Assembly (NCBI GenBank): GCA_963663945.1
Contig: OY760687.1
Span: 1,860,001 to 1,924,000, forward strand
Direction of reading: 5' to 3'
From: Bin87 sp963663945
Lineage (GTDB): Bacteria > Chloroflexota > Dehalococcoidia > Lucifugimonadales > UBA3495
Length of the DNA: 64,000 nt
Below, piece by piece: positions 34,545 through 42,977 of this stretch. Position numbers and translations under genes: made by a program. Position 1 is the first letter of the stretch. Each line of letters starts with the position of its first letter. Below the pieces are notes generated by a model. That model had not been told where the DNA came from. It saw only the letters and a list, made by a program, of their open reading frames with translations, and searched no databases.

Positions 34545-35804
34545 TCATGCCGTATTATTTGGCTCTTCGGCCCAATGTCGGGCCATCTCTTCTTCGTCGG
34601 CGCGGGACTTGGTCACCCCGTCCAGTCGTGCCGTGCGGAGCGCGCGCAAGGCCTCGCCCACCATTGGTCCGCCGGGCACGCCCAGAGCCAGCAGGTCGTC
34701 GCCCCGCAGCCGGGGCGCCACCGTCCACCACTCGCCCAGGTAGCGGTCGATCCGGTCCGCGACCGGCGTCGGCGCCAGCATCATTGCCGCGCGCAAGGCG
34801 TCGAGCGCCAGCCCATCCAGCAAGCCGCACACTTCGGACGGCTTCATAGCGTCCGACCCAGGGTCGGAAAGCTGGGGCGACAGTTGTCGGACTCGCACCG
34901 CATCGTCGATCACCCGTTCCCAGTCCGAGGGGGCGTTCAATCTCGCCGCCAATGCCGCCGCTTCTGCCTCGCTCATCGGCCAGGCCAGCACGGCTACCCA
35001 GGTGAGGGGTTCGTGCTGCATTGCGGCCGTTATCGCCAGGTGCGCGGCACTCAGGCTCGGGTGTATCGCCCCCAGGATTCCCGCCTCATCGGCGAGTCGA
35101 AACGTCGTTGCTGGATCGGCTTCCTGCAAGATCCTTTCCAGCTCATGCCGCACCCGGTCCCCGGTCAGGGTGGACATGGCGCCGGACGCCAGGGCCGAGG
35201 CCATCAGGCCCGCGGTCTCGGGCTCGATCTCAAACCCGAACCTCGCGGCATATCGCACCGCCCGCAGTATCCGCGTTGGATCATCGCGAAAGCTCAGGTC
35301 GTGCAGGACCCGCACCAACCCGTCGGCCAGGTCCCGCGTCCCGCCATGCAGATCCACCAGGTCGGATTCGTCACCCGTCACCGGAATGGCCATGGCGTTG
35401 ATCGTGAAGTCCCGGCGGGCGAGGTCATCCTCAATTGCCCCGGGCTGCACATCAGGCAAGGCGCCCGCGTAACGGTAGGTTTCGCGCCGTGCGGTTACGA
35501 GGTCGACGGTCACCCCATCGGCGTCCACGGTAGCGGTACCGAACCGATGGTGGACTGTCAGCTTGCCGCCAAGTTCATCAGCAAGCCGTTGCGCCAGTCG
35601 TGGCGCGTCACCGACCACCGCGATATCCAAATCCGTGGCCGATATCCCCAGCAGCCGGTCTCGAACCGGTCCACCCACCAGATATGCTTCTATCCCTGCC
35701 TCATTCGCGAGTCGAGCTACGACGCCAAGGACCAACCGGTAAACATCAACGGGTTCGCCGTTGCTGTCGCTATCGGTTATGTGCTCCTCGGTTATGGTCA
35801 ACAT
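34545..35804 (-). CDS. cca: CCA tRNA nucleotidyltransferase / poly(A) polymerase family
   Basis: About 419 aa class II nucleotidyltransferase. The active site is GGPVRDRLLG followed by TDLDIAVVGD with the paired aspartates. RRDFTINAMAIPV and LSFRDDPTRILRAVRYAARFGF are the neck signatures. It adds or repairs the 3' CCA of tRNAs, although the tRNAs in this window already encode CCA, so repair or a poly(A) polymerase role is possible. The start is uncertain: ATG at 35802-35804 is chosen; a TTG at 35847-35849 would add 15 residues. No good ribosome site is visible for either. Confidence 0.88.
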   Translation of the reverse strand: MLTITEEHITDSDSNGEPVDVYRLVLGVVARLANEAGIEAYLVGGPVRDRLLGISATDLDIAVVGDAPRLAQRLADELGGKLTVHHRFGTATVDADGVTVDLVTARRETYRYAGALPDVQPGAIEDDLARRDFTINAMAIPVTGDESDLVDLHGGTRDLADGLVRVLHDLSFRDDPTRILRAVRYAARFGFEIEPETAGLMASALASGAMSTLTGDRVRHELERILQEADPATTFRLADEAGILGAIHPSLSAAHLAITAAMQHEPLTWVAVLAWPMSEAEAAALAARLNAPSDWERVIDDAVRVRQLSPQLSDPGSDAMKPSEVCGLLDGLALDALRAAMMLAPTPVADRIDRYLGEWWTVAPRLRGDDLLALGVPGGPMVGEALRALRTARLDGVTKSRADEEEMARHWAEEPNNTA

Positions 35805-35952
35805 CTTGTAGGCGGAAGGGTTTTCAAAACCGCAGAGAGTGTATCGCAAGCGTCCCGGCCCGGCAACAGATGTATCGCGTGCGCACCGGCTCCACGGTAC
35901 CGTTACGCTATACTGCCTCCACTAACCTGATCGCATGGAGAAACGAACAGCT

Positions 35953-36906
35953 ATGGAAACCGTAGGATTCATTGGACTTGGGAACATGGGCGGCGGGATG
36001 TCTGCGAACATCCAGCGCGCCGGCTACCCGATGATCGTCTACGACTTGCGCGAGGAGGCGGCGCTGCCGTTGCTGGAAGGCGGAGCCCGCCTGGCCAACA
36101 CGCCCGCCGAGGTGGCCCAGGCCAGCGACGTCACCTTCACGTCGCTTCCGGGTCCCTACGAGGTGGAGGCGGTATCCACGGGAGCGGAGGGCGTGCTGGA
36201 GGGCATGAGGCCGGGGGGCGTGTACATCGACCTGTCGTCCAGCCGGCCGACGCTGATCCGGGAGATTGAACCGAAGTTTCGGGCGAAGGGTTGTCACGTG
36301 CTGGACGCGCCGGTGAGCGGCGGGAAGACGGGAGCGGCGTCGGGGAACCTGGCGGTGATGGTGGGCGGAGACCGTGAAGTGTTCGACCGGGTGAAGCCGA
36401 TATTGGACGCCTTTGGCGACAAGGTGTTCTATGCGGGCGAGATTGGGGCGGGGAGCGTGGCGAAGTTGGTTCACAACATGATCGGCCACAGCGTGCGCCA
36501 GGCCATAGCCGAGGGCATGACCCTGGGCGTCAAGGCTGGCGTCGAACCGGACGCCCTCTGGGAATGTATCCGTCGTGGTTCCCTCGGACGCATGCGCGTG
36601 CTGCACGAAGGGTTGGTGCGGACGATGTTCCGTGGGGAGTTTGAGCCGGCGAGTTTCGCGCTGAACCTGGCCTACAAGGACATTTCTCTGGCCACTGAAC
36701 TTGCCCGTGAATACGACGTCCCCATGCCCATGTCCACCCTGGCCGAGCAGATCGCCATGCAGGCCATGAACCGCGGTTGGGCCGAGTCGGACAGCAGCAT
36801 CACCGTTCGACTGCAGGAGGAGCAGGCCGGCGTCGAGGTGCGCGCTCCCCACGTTGATCCCGTCCGCGCCGGCCGCTTCATTTCCACCCATCCGGACGAC
36901 GAATAG
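35953..36906 (+). CDS. NAD-dependent beta-hydroxyacid dehydrogenase (3-hydroxyisobutyrate dehydrogenase family)
   Basis: 317 aa. The NAD-binding motif GFIGLGNMGGGMSANI opens the protein. DLSSSRPTLIREI and LDAPVSGGKTGAASGNLAVM are the substrate-loop signatures, and the catalytic lysine is in GSVAKLVHNMIG. It oxidises a beta-hydroxyacid such as 3-hydroxyisobutyrate or reduces tartronate semialdehyde. GGAG at 35937-35940 favours the ATG at 35953 over the one at 35935. Codon usage is patchy: about 36170-36475 and 36600-36665 favour G-ending codons, whereas flanking parts favour C-ending ones. Confidence 0.9.
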   Translation: METVGFIGLGNMGGGMSANIQRAGYPMIVYDLREEAALPLLEGGARLANTPAEVAQASDVTFTSLPGPYEVEAVSTGAEGVLEGMRPGGVYIDLSSSRPTLIREIEPKFRAKGCHVLDAPVSGGKTGAASGNLAVMVGGDREVFDRVKPILDAFGDKVFYAGEIGAGSVAKLVHNMIGHSVRQAIAEGMTLGVKAGVEPDALWECIRRGSLGRMRVLHEGLVRTMFRGEFEPASFALNLAYKDISLATELAREYDVPMPMSTLAEQIAMQAMNRGWAESDSSITVRLQEEQAGVEVRAPHVDPVRAGRFISTHPDDE

Positions 36907-36969
36907 CTCGACCGCTTCCAGCCCATCCTAAGGCGAAAACGTCCCACCTTTCCCTACCCGGAGCAATCA

Positions 36970-37395
36970 ATGGATCTCAACGCCTATCTCCACTTCAACG
37001 ACAAATGCCGCGACGCTTTCGAGTTCTACCGCTCGGTCTTCGGCGGAGAGTTCGACACCCTGCTGACATTTGCCGATGGGCCGGACGATATGCCGCCGCT
37101 GCCGGAGCACGAATTGGGCCGTATCATGCACGTCTCCCTGCCAGTGGCTGGCGGCGTCCTCATGGGCAGTGACAGTTGCTCCGCCTTCGGCCCCCCGCCC
37201 GTCGCTGGCAACAATTTCTCCATCAGCATCTCCACCGACAGCCGCGACGAAACCGACCGCCTGTTTGCCGGGTTGGCCGACGGCGGCAACGTAGCCATGG
37301 AGCCTCAGGAAATGTTCTGGGGCGCCTACTTCAGCATGTGCACCGACAAGTTCGGCGTGAACTGGATGCTCAGCAACGAAACCCATTCCCACTGA
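36970..37395 (+). CDS. VOC superfamily protein (PhnB-like)
   Basis: 141 aa, the usual length of PhnB-like glyoxalase-fold proteins. It opens LNAYLHFNDKCRDAFEFYRSVF and contains FDTLLTFADGP and MHVSLPVAGGVLMGSD. The C-terminal ending is WGAYFSMCTDKFGVNWMLS. PhnB-like proteins have paired beta-alpha-beta-beta-beta modules; function is mostly unknown, and metal ligands are not obvious. It lies 63 bases after the dehydrogenase and 56 bases before the amidohydrolase on the same strand. Confidence 0.88.
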   Translation: MDLNAYLHFNDKCRDAFEFYRSVFGGEFDTLLTFADGPDDMPPLPEHELGRIMHVSLPVAGGVLMGSDSCSAFGPPPVAGNNFSISISTDSRDETDRLFAGLADGGNVAMEPQEMFWGAYFSMCTDKFGVNWMLSNETHSH

Positions 37396-37451
37396 CCGCG
37401 CAACCAACCGCTCCACGTCCCAAATCCTCAGTAGTCCGCAAGGAGGACACG

Positions 37452-38306
37452 ATGGCCGACCGCAATCTAACCATCGACTGCCAGGTCCACTGCTACGAAC
37501 TCAATACACCCGCGCGCCCCTGGGCCGGCTACCTGCAGGGCCCCGATCAGGCCACAGGAGACGATATGGTGGCCGCCATGGATGCCGTGGGCGTCGACGG
37601 CGCGATCCTGATCTCGCCCTTCGCCATGTACCGTTATGACGCCAGCTACGCTCTGGAGGTCTACGATCAGCATCCCAACAAGTTTGGTTTGGTCCGGCCC
37701 TTCGATCCGGAATCACCGTCAATCGACGAGGACATGGCGGAGTGGACTGGACGTCCCGGCGTGGTCGGCGCCCGCATCATGCTGCGGGACGTGGATTACG
37801 AAGCTGACCATCCCGGCGTGAACCAGATCATCGCCGCTGGCGGCCGCGCCGGCGTTCCGGTCAACCTGATGTGCTCCGGCAAGCTCCCGCTGATGCTGGA
37901 ACTGGCGCGCCGCAACCCGGATACCCAGCTAATCGTCGATCATCTGGGCCTGGCCCAGCCCTTCGAGCCTCCCGCGCCTCCGGAACCCTGGGCCGACCTG
38001 CCCAACGTCCTTGCCTTGGCCGAGTGCGACAACATCGCCATCAAGATCTCAGGCGCCGGCACGCTGGCCCACGAGCCTTTCCCGTACCCCGACATCTGGG
38101 AGCCTCTGCACCGCATCTTCGATGCCTTTGGTCTCGAGCGCTGTCTCTGGGGCACCGACTGGACTCGCGCCGTCAACTTGCTGAACTACGAGCAGGGCGT
38201 CGAGACCTTCCGCCTCACTGACACCCTCACTGATGCGGATCGCGCAATCCTCATGGGCGGGACCCTGGCCAACATCTACAAGTGGGCTCCGCAAACGGCC
38301 GCCTAG
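37452..38306 (+). CDS. Amidohydrolase family protein (amidohydrolase 2)
   Basis: 284 aa TIM-barrel metal-dependent hydrolase. The start is fixed by AGGAGG at 37441-37446. Near the N-terminus DCQVHCYE stands in for the usual DxHxH metal motif, so the first histidine is changed. Later elements are LIVDHLGLAQPF, with the conserved histidine, and CLWGTDWTRAV, with the metal-binding aspartate. The loss of one histidine suggests either a single-metal enzyme or altered chemistry. Relatives include decarboxylases (ACMSD type) and lactonases. Substrate unknown. Confidence 0.87.
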   Translation: MADRNLTIDCQVHCYELNTPARPWAGYLQGPDQATGDDMVAAMDAVGVDGAILISPFAMYRYDASYALEVYDQHPNKFGLVRPFDPESPSIDEDMAEWTGRPGVVGARIMLRDVDYEADHPGVNQIIAAGGRAGVPVNLMCSGKLPLMLELARRNPDTQLIVDHLGLAQPFEPPAPPEPWADLPNVLALAECDNIAIKISGAGTLAHEPFPYPDIWEPLHRIFDAFGLERCLWGTDWTRAVNLLNYEQGVETFRLTDTLTDADRAILMGGTLANIYKWAPQTAA

Positions 38307-38327
38307 TTCGCAGTTGTGCTCATGCCG

Positions 38328-38359
38328 ACGGCACGGAAACCCTCCGTGCCGTTTTGTTT
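38328..38359 (+). terminator. Intrinsic terminator after the amidohydrolase gene
   Basis: 10-bp stem ACGGCACGGA (38328-38337) / TCCGTGCCGT (38343-38352), 5-base loop, then TTTGTTTG. Textbook shape. Confidence 0.8.
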
Positions 38360-38412
38360 GGCTAGCCTGCCGGCGCCACCTGGTCGGTCACCGCCTGCGG
38401 CCAACCGGTGCG

Positions 38413-38814
38413 CTACAACTCGCCGAGGGAGGTCACCGTGCAGGTGTCGCGGTCAATTACGCCGGCCCATCGGCTCTCGATCAGCGTACCTGTGGCGTTC
38501 AGCCCGCGCACCCGCGCAAACCAATGCGACTCGCCGTCAGCATTCGCGATGCCCCACACCAGCGATTCCTCCGACGGCCGGGCTCCCACCGTCCTGAGCC
38601 ATTGGAAACTGCTCGGATATCGCATGTTCTGTTCGATTGCCCGTCGCACCAAGCCCGGCACCCCGCAGTGATCCAGCAGGTCCTTGCGTTCCTCGGAGAA
38701 CTCCGGCGCCGGCGTTGAGACAGTGCACGCCATCGCAGCGATCATCAGGACGAGAAAAAGAGGAATCGCTCGGGCCGGCGTCAATCTGCGCAGGCTAGAC
38801 AGGAACAACTCCAC
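38413..38814 (-). CDS. Small putative lipoprotein
   Basis: 133 aa. A basic start (SSLRRLTPARA) and a hydrophobic stretch IPLFLVLMIAAMAC give a likely lipoprotein signal with C30 as the lipidated residue, although the lipobox (AAMAC) is only approximate. The mature part has two further cysteines (DHCGVPG, DTCTVTS) that could form a disulfide, and a segment SSFQWLRTVGARPSEESLVW. No family is recognised. It is convergent with the amidohydrolase gene and upstream of tRNA-Val on the opposite side. Confidence 0.6.
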   Translation of the reverse strand: MELFLSSLRRLTPARAIPLFLVLMIAAMACTVSTPAPEFSEERKDLLDHCGVPGLVRRAIEQNMRYPSSFQWLRTVGARPSEESLVWGIANADGESHWFARVRGLNATGTLIESRWAGVIDRDTCTVTSLGEL

Positions 38815-38965
38815 CGAGGCTACCTATTGATACGCACGCGCTGACCGCAGGAGATCGCAATCAATGGGGTGCGTCGCGCATGAGGGAGTTGGCCTACCCC
38901 ACCATCGGGCAGGATTCGGCCTGAGTCATCGGTCTTCTGGGAGAGACCGCAAGGGTGGTGTCGAA

Positions 38966-39042
38966 TGGTGGGCGGTAGTGGACTCGAACCACTGACCTCT
39001 TGCGTGTCGAGCAAGTACTCTAACCAACTGAGCTAACCGCCC
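38966..39042 (-). tRNA. tRNA-Val (GAC), C33 variant
   Basis: 77 bases including encoded CCA. Acceptor GGGCGGT pairs with ACCGCCC, with discriminator A73. The D arm is GCTC/GAGT, the anticodon stem CTTGC/GCAAG, and the T arm AGTGG TTCGAGT CCACT. The anticodon loop reads TCGACAC, giving anticodon GAC. Position 33 is C, whereas tRNAs almost always have U33, which makes the U-turn. All other features look functional. Confidence 0.93.
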
Positions 39043-39201
39043 ACGGGAGTGAAGTGTAGCAAGCGCGCTATCATACCGTCAACCGGACGTGCGCGCGCAA
39101 ACTGTCTGAACCGCCCCGGTGACACTTCGCCCGCCCGATGACGCACAAAGTCGCAACCGTCGCGGTTGACCCCCGAACGACGCGGCCCCTAGAATGCGGT
39201 T

Positions 39202-40278
39202 ATGACCACCGCACAAAAGCCTGATGGGTCCACTGACGCCGAAGCACGGCCGATCTCCCCGGCCACACAGGGTGACGACGGCGAGCAGGACGTCCGCCTG
39301 CGGCCGGCCCGCCTCGACGACTTCGTGGGCCAGCCTCAGGTGCGGGAAAACCTCAGCATCGCCATGGAGGCCGCTCGGATCCGCGGCGAGGCTCTCGACC
39401 ACGTCGTCATTTACGGGCCGCCCGGCCTTGGCAAGACCACACTGGCCAACATCATCGCCCATGAGATGGGCTCGACCATCAAGGTCACCTCCGGTCCAGC
39501 CATCGAGCGTGCCAGCGACATTGCATCCATTCTGACCGGTCTGCAGCCCAACGACGTCCTGTTCATCGACGAAATCCATCGCCTGAACCGCGCCGTTGAA
39601 GAGGTGATGTACTCGGCCATGGAGGACTTCTTCCTCTCCTGGGTGGTCGGCAAGGGCCTGTCCGCCCGCAGCATCAACCTGCGCATCAATCCCTTCACCC
39701 TCGTCGGAGCCACCACCCGTTACTCCCTCATCAGCGCTCCCCTCCGCGACCGCTTCGGCTCGGTGTTCCGCCTCGACTACTACTCCGACGACGACATGGA
39801 GACCGTGGTTAATCGCTCGGCCCGGATCCTCGACATTGATGCCGACGAAGAAGGCCTCCGTGAGGTCGCGGTGCGCTCCCGGGGCACCCCTCGCATCGCC
39901 AATCGTCTGCTCCGCCGCGCCCGCGACTACGCGTTGGTTCGGGCCGACAACCGGGTGACCGGTCCCGTGGCCCGTGAGTCCCTGGACCGTCTCGGCGTCG
40001 ACGCCCGCGGCCTGGATGAAACTGACCACCGCCTGCTGTCCAGCATCATCGAGAAGTTCGACGGTGGCCCCGTCGGCCTGGACACCCTGTCCGCCTCCAT
40101 GAGCGAGGATGCCAGCACCGTGATGGAAGTCCTGGAGCCCTTCCTCCTCCAGCAGGGGCTTCTGGAACGAACCCCCAGGGGCCGCGTCGCCACCCGCCTG
40201 GCCTACGAATACCTCGGGTGGCCCTGGGCTGGTTCGGGTGTGGACCCTACCAGGCAGGGTCAGTTGTTCGGCGATTGA
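39202..40278 (+). CDS. ruvB: Holliday junction ATP-dependent helicase RuvB
   Basis: 358 aa, slightly longer than usual because of an N-terminal extension of about 30 residues (DGSTDAEARPISPATQGDDG). Walker A YGPPGLGKTT is at 71-80, Walker B LFIDEIHRLN follows, then sensor 1 GATTRYSL and the arginine-finger region APLRDRFG. The C-terminal winged helix includes LEPFLLQQGLLERTPRGR. RuvB drives branch migration with RuvA. ruvA and ruvC are not adjacent. Start is the ATG at 39202; a weaker start closer to RPARLDDFVGQ cannot be excluded. Confidence 0.95.
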   Translation: MTTAQKPDGSTDAEARPISPATQGDDGEQDVRLRPARLDDFVGQPQVRENLSIAMEAARIRGEALDHVVIYGPPGLGKTTLANIIAHEMGSTIKVTSGPAIERASDIASILTGLQPNDVLFIDEIHRLNRAVEEVMYSAMEDFFLSWVVGKGLSARSINLRINPFTLVGATTRYSLISAPLRDRFGSVFRLDYYSDDDMETVVNRSARILDIDADEEGLREVAVRSRGTPRIANRLLRRARDYALVRADNRVTGPVARESLDRLGVDARGLDETDHRLLSSIIEKFDGGPVGLDTLSASMSEDASTVMEVLEPFLLQQGLLERTPRGRVATRLAYEYLGWPWAGSGVDPTRQGQLFGD

Positions 40279-40338
40279 CATAACCTATTCCGTAGCTGCA
40301 CGGCAATCGCTGTGTTGTGTGTATGGTCACGCCGATGT

Positions 40339-40367
40339 TTGACATAACGTTGGCGCATTAATGTGAT
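40339..40367 (+). promoter_or_regulatory. Possible promoter of the F420 operon
   Basis: TTGACA (40339-40344), 17-base spacer, TGTGAT (40362-40367). It is the best candidate in the 172-base gap between ruvB and cofG. Confidence 0.4.
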
Positions 40368-40450
40368 GCGGCGCATTTCACCTTGAATCCCTCCCGTCCC
40401 TTACATACAATTGACCGGACTTTCTCAGAACTCCCCCGCGGACAACCCAC

Positions 40451-41671
40451 GTGCCTCCTGGTATAACTGTCAACCCGACCCTGTCCCACCTGCCTTCGCT
40501 GGACCGCTTGGCCTCCGGGTCTGAGTTGTCCGACCAGGCCGCCATCGAGTTGCTGAACCTCGATGCCGAAAACGAGGCAGACCTGTGCGCCGTCGCCTCC
40601 GAGTTGCGGGACCGAGGCCGGGGACGTGTCATCACCTTCTCTCCGAAGGTGTTCATACCTCTCACCCGCATGTGCCGCGATTTCTGCGGATATTGCACTT
40701 TCCGCCAGTCGCCCGACGAAACCGATGGTCTGTACCTCACCATTGACCAGGTCCTTTCCGTAGCCCGCGCCGGTCAGGGTCTCGGTTGCACCGAAGCCCT
40801 GTTCACGCTGGGCGAGCGACCCGAACAGCGCTATCCGGAAGCGGCGGAATGGCTTTCCGGCAGAGGCTACCGCACGACCCACGAATACCTGGCCGACATG
40901 TGTCGCGCCGTTTTCGACGAAACGGACTTGCTGCCCCACGGCAATCCCGGCACCATGAGCCGCCGCGAACTCGAGGCGTTGCAGCCCACCAACCCGTCCA
41001 TCGGCATCATGCTGGAGAGTTCGAGCCCGCGACTTTACGAACCCGGCGGACCCCACGAGTTCGCGCCGAGCAAGCGACCCCGGGTGCGCCTGCGAACCAT
41101 GGAACTGGCCGGTGAGTTGGGCATACCCTTCACCACAGGCATCCTCATCGGCATCGGAGAGACCCGCCGGGAGCGCGTCGAATCCCTGCTGGACATCCGC
41201 CGTTTGCACCAGCGCTTCGGTCACATCCAGGAAGTCATCATCCAGAACTTCCGCGCCAAGGCGGACACGCCCATGGCCGACACTCCCGATGCCGCGCCGG
41301 ACGAACTCATGTGGACCACCGCCGTCGCGCGGCTCATTCTCGGCGAGCGCGTCAACATCCAGGTCCCGCCCAACCTGAGCGAGGACTACGAGCGCTATAT
41401 CGGCGCCGGCATCAACGATTGGGGTGGCGTCTCGCCGCTCACCATCGACTACGTCAATCCCGAGGCTCCATGGCCTCAGCTTACCGAACTGGAACGGCGC
41501 ACCCGCGAGGCTGGCTACGAATTGCGGCCCCGGCTGCCGGTGTATCCCGAATATTTCGCCAACGGTTCCCAGTGGCCGTTGCCATCGCATCTCAAGGAAA
41601 AACTGCTGCGACTCACCGACGGGTCCGGATACGTCAAAGGGGGAATTCGACGCTATGTCCACAGCAACTGA
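40451..41671 (+). CDS. cofG: 7,8-didemethyl-8-hydroxy-5-deazariboflavin (FO) synthase subunit 1
   Basis: 406 aa radical SAM enzyme. The cluster motif is C75-x3-C79-x2-C82 in RMCRDFCGYCTF. GNPGTMSRRELEAL and GILIGIGETRRERVESL follow, typical of CofG. With CofH it joins tyrosine and the ribitylated uracil to form FO, the chromophore of F420. The GTG at 40451 is the apparent start; the ribosome site is weak. The 3' end overlaps cofH by 17 bases, so the two FO synthase halves are translated together. Confidence 0.93.
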   Translation: MPPGITVNPTLSHLPSLDRLASGSELSDQAAIELLNLDAENEADLCAVASELRDRGRGRVITFSPKVFIPLTRMCRDFCGYCTFRQSPDETDGLYLTIDQVLSVARAGQGLGCTEALFTLGERPEQRYPEAAEWLSGRGYRTTHEYLADMCRAVFDETDLLPHGNPGTMSRRELEALQPTNPSIGIMLESSSPRLYEPGGPHEFAPSKRPRVRLRTMELAGELGIPFTTGILIGIGETRRERVESLLDIRRLHQRFGHIQEVIIQNFRAKADTPMADTPDAAPDELMWTTAVARLILGERVNIQVPPNLSEDYERYIGAGINDWGGVSPLTIDYVNPEAPWPQLTELERRTREAGYELRPRLPVYPEYFANGSQWPLPSHLKEKLLRLTDGSGYVKGGIRRYVHSN

Positions 41672-42974
41672 CCGTGACGCTCCCGCAACCCTGGTTGCGC
41701 TGATCCAAACTCTGCGCCCGGACGTGGCTTCCGTTCTGGAGCACGCGTTGGCCGGTGGCGATATTTCCGTCGATGAAGCCGACACCCTCTTCGCGACCTC
41801 CGGGCCCGAGTTCACCGCCATGACCATGGTGGCCGACGAATTGCGCCGTCGTTCGGTGGGTGACCTGGTGACCTACGTGGTCAACCGGAACATCAACTTC
41901 ACCAACGTGTGCATCAAGCGCTGCGGCTTCTGCGCCTTCAGCCGTGATTTCCGCGAGGAGGAGGGCTACTTCCTGCCGGTGAACGAGATCATCCGCCGCG
42001 CCAAAGAAGCCCAGTCCTACGGGGCCACCGAGGTCTGTGTCCAGGCCGGCCTGCCTCCCCAGATGGAAGGCGACCTCTACATCCGCCTGTGCGAAGCCAT
42101 CACGGAAGAACTGCCGGACATGCACGTCCACGGTTTCTCCCCCGAGGAAGTGCTCTACGGTTCCATCCGCTCCAAGTGCACCATCCGGGAATACCTCCAG
42201 GGACTCAAGGACGCCGGCGTGGGCAGCCTGCCCGGAACTTCCGCCGAGGTCCTCGATCAGGAGCTGCGCGACATAATCTCCCCCGGACGGATCACCGTTG
42301 ACCAGTGGATCGAGGTGATCACCAACGCCCATGATTTAGGTATCCCCACCACCTCCACGGTCATGTTCGGGCACCGGGAAACCAACGCCCAGATTGTGCG
42401 TCACATCGCCCTGCTGCGCGACATCCAGCAGCAGACCGGCGGATTTACCGAGTTCGTGCCGCTCAGCTTCGTCGCCTCCGAGGCCCCCATGTATCTGAAG
42501 GGCACCGTCGAAAACGTCCGCTCCGGGCCGACGGGCATGGATGTGATCAAGGTTCACGCCATCGCCCGGATCATGCTCAACAACTGGATCCCCAACATCC
42601 AGGCATCCTGGGTAAAAGAGGGCAGCCGGATGTCCCAACTACTGCTCAACGCCGGCGTCAACGATCTCGGCGGCACCCTGATCAACGAGAGCATCTCCAC
42701 CTCGGCTGGGGCCATGCACGGGCAGCTCATGCGTCCCTCCGAGTTTCGCGCCATGATCCGCGAGGCCGGCCGCACACCCGCCGAGCGGTACACCACCTAC
42801 GGCCTTCGCCGCGTCTACAGCGATTCCGACGAGGCCCTGGATCCGCTGGACTTGGTGGGCGACAATGTGGAGGAGATCTTCGGTTCCTACAACCAGTTGG
42901 TGCAGATGGAATCCTACCGCTTCGAGCACCCCCGCTCCCAGCGGGAGCGGAGCGGCGCCCAGCAGCCGGTCTAG
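41655..42974 (+). CDS. cofH: FO synthase subunit 2
   Basis: 439 aa radical SAM enzyme. Its cluster motif is C86-x3-C90-x2-C93 in NVCIKRCGFCAFSRD. EVCVQAGLPPQMEGDLY and VHGFSPEEVLYG are the CofH signatures. It acts first, adding a tyrosine-derived radical to the diaminouracil, and CofG completes the ring. The ATG at 41655 lies inside the end of cofG; the frame is open further upstream, but only because it runs antiparallel to no stop within cofG. AAAGGGGG is present upstream as ribosome site. Confidence 0.93.
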   Translation: MSTATDRDAPATLVALIQTLRPDVASVLEHALAGGDISVDEADTLFATSGPEFTAMTMVADELRRRSVGDLVTYVVNRNINFTNVCIKRCGFCAFSRDFREEEGYFLPVNEIIRRAKEAQSYGATEVCVQAGLPPQMEGDLYIRLCEAITEELPDMHVHGFSPEEVLYGSIRSKCTIREYLQGLKDAGVGSLPGTSAEVLDQELRDIISPGRITVDQWIEVITNAHDLGIPTTSTVMFGHRETNAQIVRHIALLRDIQQQTGGFTEFVPLSFVASEAPMYLKGTVENVRSGPTGMDVIKVHAIARIMLNNWIPNIQASWVKEGSRMSQLLLNAGVNDLGGTLINESISTSAGAMHGQLMRPSEFRAMIREAGRTPAERYTTYGLRRVYSDSDEALDPLDLVGDNVEEIFGSYNQLVQMESYRFEHPRSQRERSGAQQPV

Positions 42975-42977
42975 CCC

